DNA from: Planococcus citri
Taxonomy: Eukaryota; Arthropoda; Insecta; Hemiptera; Pseudococcidae
NCBI RefSeq assembly: GCF_950023065.1
Contig: NC_088678.1
Coordinates: 22,062,580 to 22,126,579 of the forward strand
Length of the DNA: 64,000 nucleotides
Direction of reading: 5' to 3'
Shown: piece by piece, positions 61,672-64,000 of the stretch
Position numbering within the stretch: position 1 is the first letter of the stretch
Layout: every line of letters starts with the position of its first letter
Position numbers and translations under genes: made by a program
Notes under the pieces: model-generated
The model's input: only the letters and a program-made list of their open reading frames with translations
The model's database searches: none
Told to the model about the DNA's origin: nothing

Positions 61672-64000
61672 GTAATGAAAATTTTTCAATCATTAGTGAG
61701 ACAACTTCACAATAATTTGAGCCAAAAATGAAGTCATGTGCATTGGAGTTTTTCAATTTTTCAACAAGTTCCATAAAATAATCACCGTAATTTCCGTTCT
61801 AATCGTATTGCAATTTTTTGTAAAACCATCTACATCATCAGACCAAATTTTACATGCCAAATTACATTTTTTAAATTTTTTTGTGAATTTTTGATTTTTA
61901 ATTTTACTTATCCAATTTTTTATAAAAAAAAAACAAAAATAAATAAAAATTTTAATTAAATCGAGGTAAAAAAAACTAAAATTTGGCCGTTATCTCATTT
62001 TCGATCTCTAGAATCGATTTGTGGTGGTTTCAAGTCGTTCCGGTGTCTCCAGCGGATTTTTAGATTTTTTAGTTCTGGAAAAAAAACTCACAAAAAACAC
62101 CTAGATAAAAGTAGGTAATTCAGCTCTCACGAAATCAAATTAGACATTTTGGAGTCCTTTTGTATTGGTTTATGAGCGAATTTTCAAAATCCATTTCCAT
62201 CAATTCAAATTTAGAGTGAGAAAAAATAAAATTTTATTTTGTCCTCATATTATCAACTTTCAAAATTTTCAAAATCCAATTTTTTCCAATCAATTCCTTA
62301 TTTAAATTTTTTATTTTCAAGACTTTGGAGGCACTGTAGATTTATAATTGTTCAAATACCATCACCAATCAATTTAGGAAGTCAAAAATGAGGTATAAAC
62401 CAGATTTTTTTACCAGAATCTGATCGAATTTTTTTTCATCAAGAAGAGGTCGAATTTGAAATTCAAAAATCTGCGAGGGGCCCCAGAATTACTCAAAACC
62501 ACCATTAATAAGCGAGAAAAGAGAGGAAAGGGTCGAAAGAAGGGGTTAACTTCTCAATTTAATTCAATTTTTATTTTACATATTTCATAATTTTATTTTT
62601 AAAATGGAAAACAGCCTAAATTTGAAATTTGAAAATTCACTGAAAATATTGAAAAGTTGAGATGCATTTCTGCATGCTCTCTCGATTTTTCTTGATTCGA
62701 TATAAAAAGATTTTGTTTTTGGGTGCCTTTCTTGTGAGTGGTTCCAAAGTTCTTATTTCTAACCAAAATTCTCCGAAAAAGTAATTCACCTGAAAATTTT
62801 GAAATTTTGGTAAGTCTAGGTCATTTTAGCCTTTTTTTCTGCTGGGCTCATAAAAAAAAAATTGTTCCGAACTCTTCGAATTTCAGTTATTAGATACCTA
62901 CCTAATTTTATTTTGAATTACCTTTTTAAAACTCAATAAACAAATTTGATCCAAATTCAATCAAATTTGAAATAGGTACCATAAAAGCTTACAAGGGAGT
63001 CATTTGAACTGGCACCCTCCGATTTGAACGAACCCAAGCTAAATCGAAAGAGCATGTCCTAAAACCCTTGCTATCAAAATTTAAGGTCTTAAAATTCATT
63101 TTTAAATCTTTGACAAATTTTTGATAATATAAAAAATTCAAAAAAGCTGTTTTAGGGGTGATTTTTAAAATTTTTCGTGAAATATGAATATGAATGTTTT
63201 TTAAAGCAAAGTGAACCAATCCGAATAATTTCTTTTAATTCAACTCTCAACATCAACAACTATTAGTTTTAGGTCATTCGGGAGCCTCCAGTGATTTTTC
63301 AAATTTCTCTAGAAATTTCAAATTGCTCTGAAGGAGTCAAAAATTGACTTATGGACTTATAACGTTGTTCGGTGCTTATTAGGCATCCTTTCAATCATTC
63401 AGACAGATCTAAAATTTCTAGAAACAATTTTTAAACTGGCGAAGGTTCCTAGAGTTTGTTAATGGGAGTTGAATTATTGAAGGAATTATTCACATTGATG
63501 CTCTCATGACAGCTTCGAAAGAGCAGGAAAAAAATCATCACCTGTCAAAATTTCAAGTGCCAAAGTGCCTTTTTCGATTTTTGGTGAATTTTCAAAAATC
63601 AAATTTTGGCAAAAATGTGAAAAAAATCAAAATTTTACCAAATTAACCTAGAAAGCTGAAATTTGGGATATACCCTATTTTCGACCTGCCAAATCGATTG
63701 GAAACTGTTTCAAACCATTTTGAGCAGTTTTGGAGCCTCCAGCAGATTTTTGAAACTCGAAATTTCCACAAAATTTCATCAAATGGAGTTGGAAAGCAGA
63801 AATTAATTCTACAAACTAATTTCAATAAGCTATGAAGTCGACTGCAGGTGAATTTCAAGTCGTTTTGGAGCCTCCGGCGATTCTTTGAAAATTACTGGAG
63901 CCTCCAGTAGATTTTTGAAACTTGAAATTCTCACAAAATTTCATCAAATAGAGTTGGAAAGCCGAAATTAATTCTGCAAACTGATTTCAATATGCTGTGA
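61672..64000 (+). other. Partial intron of JHEH, no gene
   Basis: It begins at GTAATG after exon 4 (NLER) and reaches the window edge without a recognisable next exon. It is AT-rich with scattered GGAGCCTCC or GTGTCTCCAG words at 62050, 63280 and from 63730 on. Confidence 0.7.
63590..64000. repeat. Second copy (partial) of the GGAGCCTCC foldback family
   Basis: From about 63600 the sequence follows the left arm of the ANAPC5-intron element in order: ATCAAAATTTTACC, CTGCCAAATCGATTGGAAAC, CATTTTGAGCAGTTTTGGAG, then the units with CTCCAGCAGATTTTTGAAAC. The window ends inside the repeat units, so the right arm cannot be seen. Confidence 0.7.

Noticed and set aside
1..64000. CRISPR array, prokaryotic operon, phage or virus
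   Set aside because: Introns, poly(A) signals and eukaryote-only genes show this is animal nuclear DNA; no direct-repeat and spacer pattern and no viral gene were seen.

Overview
This window is nuclear DNA from an animal, most likely an insect. Genes are split by many GT-AG introns, most of them short (60 to 150 bases). Non-coding DNA is very AT-rich. Transposon debris is heavy and poly(A) signals are eukaryotic. One gene resembles insect juvenile-hormone epoxide hydrolase, and another is a giant rhinoceros/JADE protein of the size known from flies. Frequent TAGGTACCTA-type words suggest a hemipteran (aphid, scale or mealybug type), but that is only an impression.

Layout from left to right. 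1-1490: remnant of a non-LTR retrotransposon, broken by a small foldback element. 3558-13249 (minus): the first two coding exons of a peroxisomal ABCD transporter, which continues past the left edge. Its 8.8 kb intron holds a second LINE, a mariner-type MITE and two TIR elements with target duplications. 13.3-19.6 kb: no gene recognised. 19638-21076 (minus): COA7, a mitochondrial cytochrome-oxidase assembly factor. It is head-to-head with TOPBP1/mus101 (21530-27035, 23 exons). TOPBP1 converges on ANAPC5 (27143-32371, minus), and a 1.9 kb foldback element sits in an ANAPC5 intron. 34832-47105: a rhinoceros/JADE-family PHD protein whose last coding exon is 7.8 kb, with a long 3' UTR. 53837-56359: NELFB. 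56865 onward: a microsomal/juvenile-hormone epoxide hydrolase that runs off the right edge. Its first intron contains a complete single-exon cytosolic seryl-tRNA synthetase.

Most of the genes are housekeeping nuclear genes: DNA-damage checkpoint, anaphase-promoting complex, chromatin reader, transcription pausing and tRNA charging. They share no single pathway, and neighbours are related only by shared promoters or converging 3' ends. Exon joins were worked out by hand from splice sites and reading phase. For COA7, TOPBP1, ANAPC5, rhinoceros and NELFB every junction keeps frame and the total length is close to the known family length or in its range.

The most interesting observation is in the seryl-tRNA synthetase. 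It carries an extra segment of about 70 residues in its N-terminal arm, and that segment closely resembles the GST-C-like domain of eEF1B-beta. I know of no cytosolic SerRS with such a domain. Other points worth a look are the long inverted-repeat (foldback) family, the three-copy mariner MITE family, several elements with readable target-site duplications, and short introns that are open in frame.
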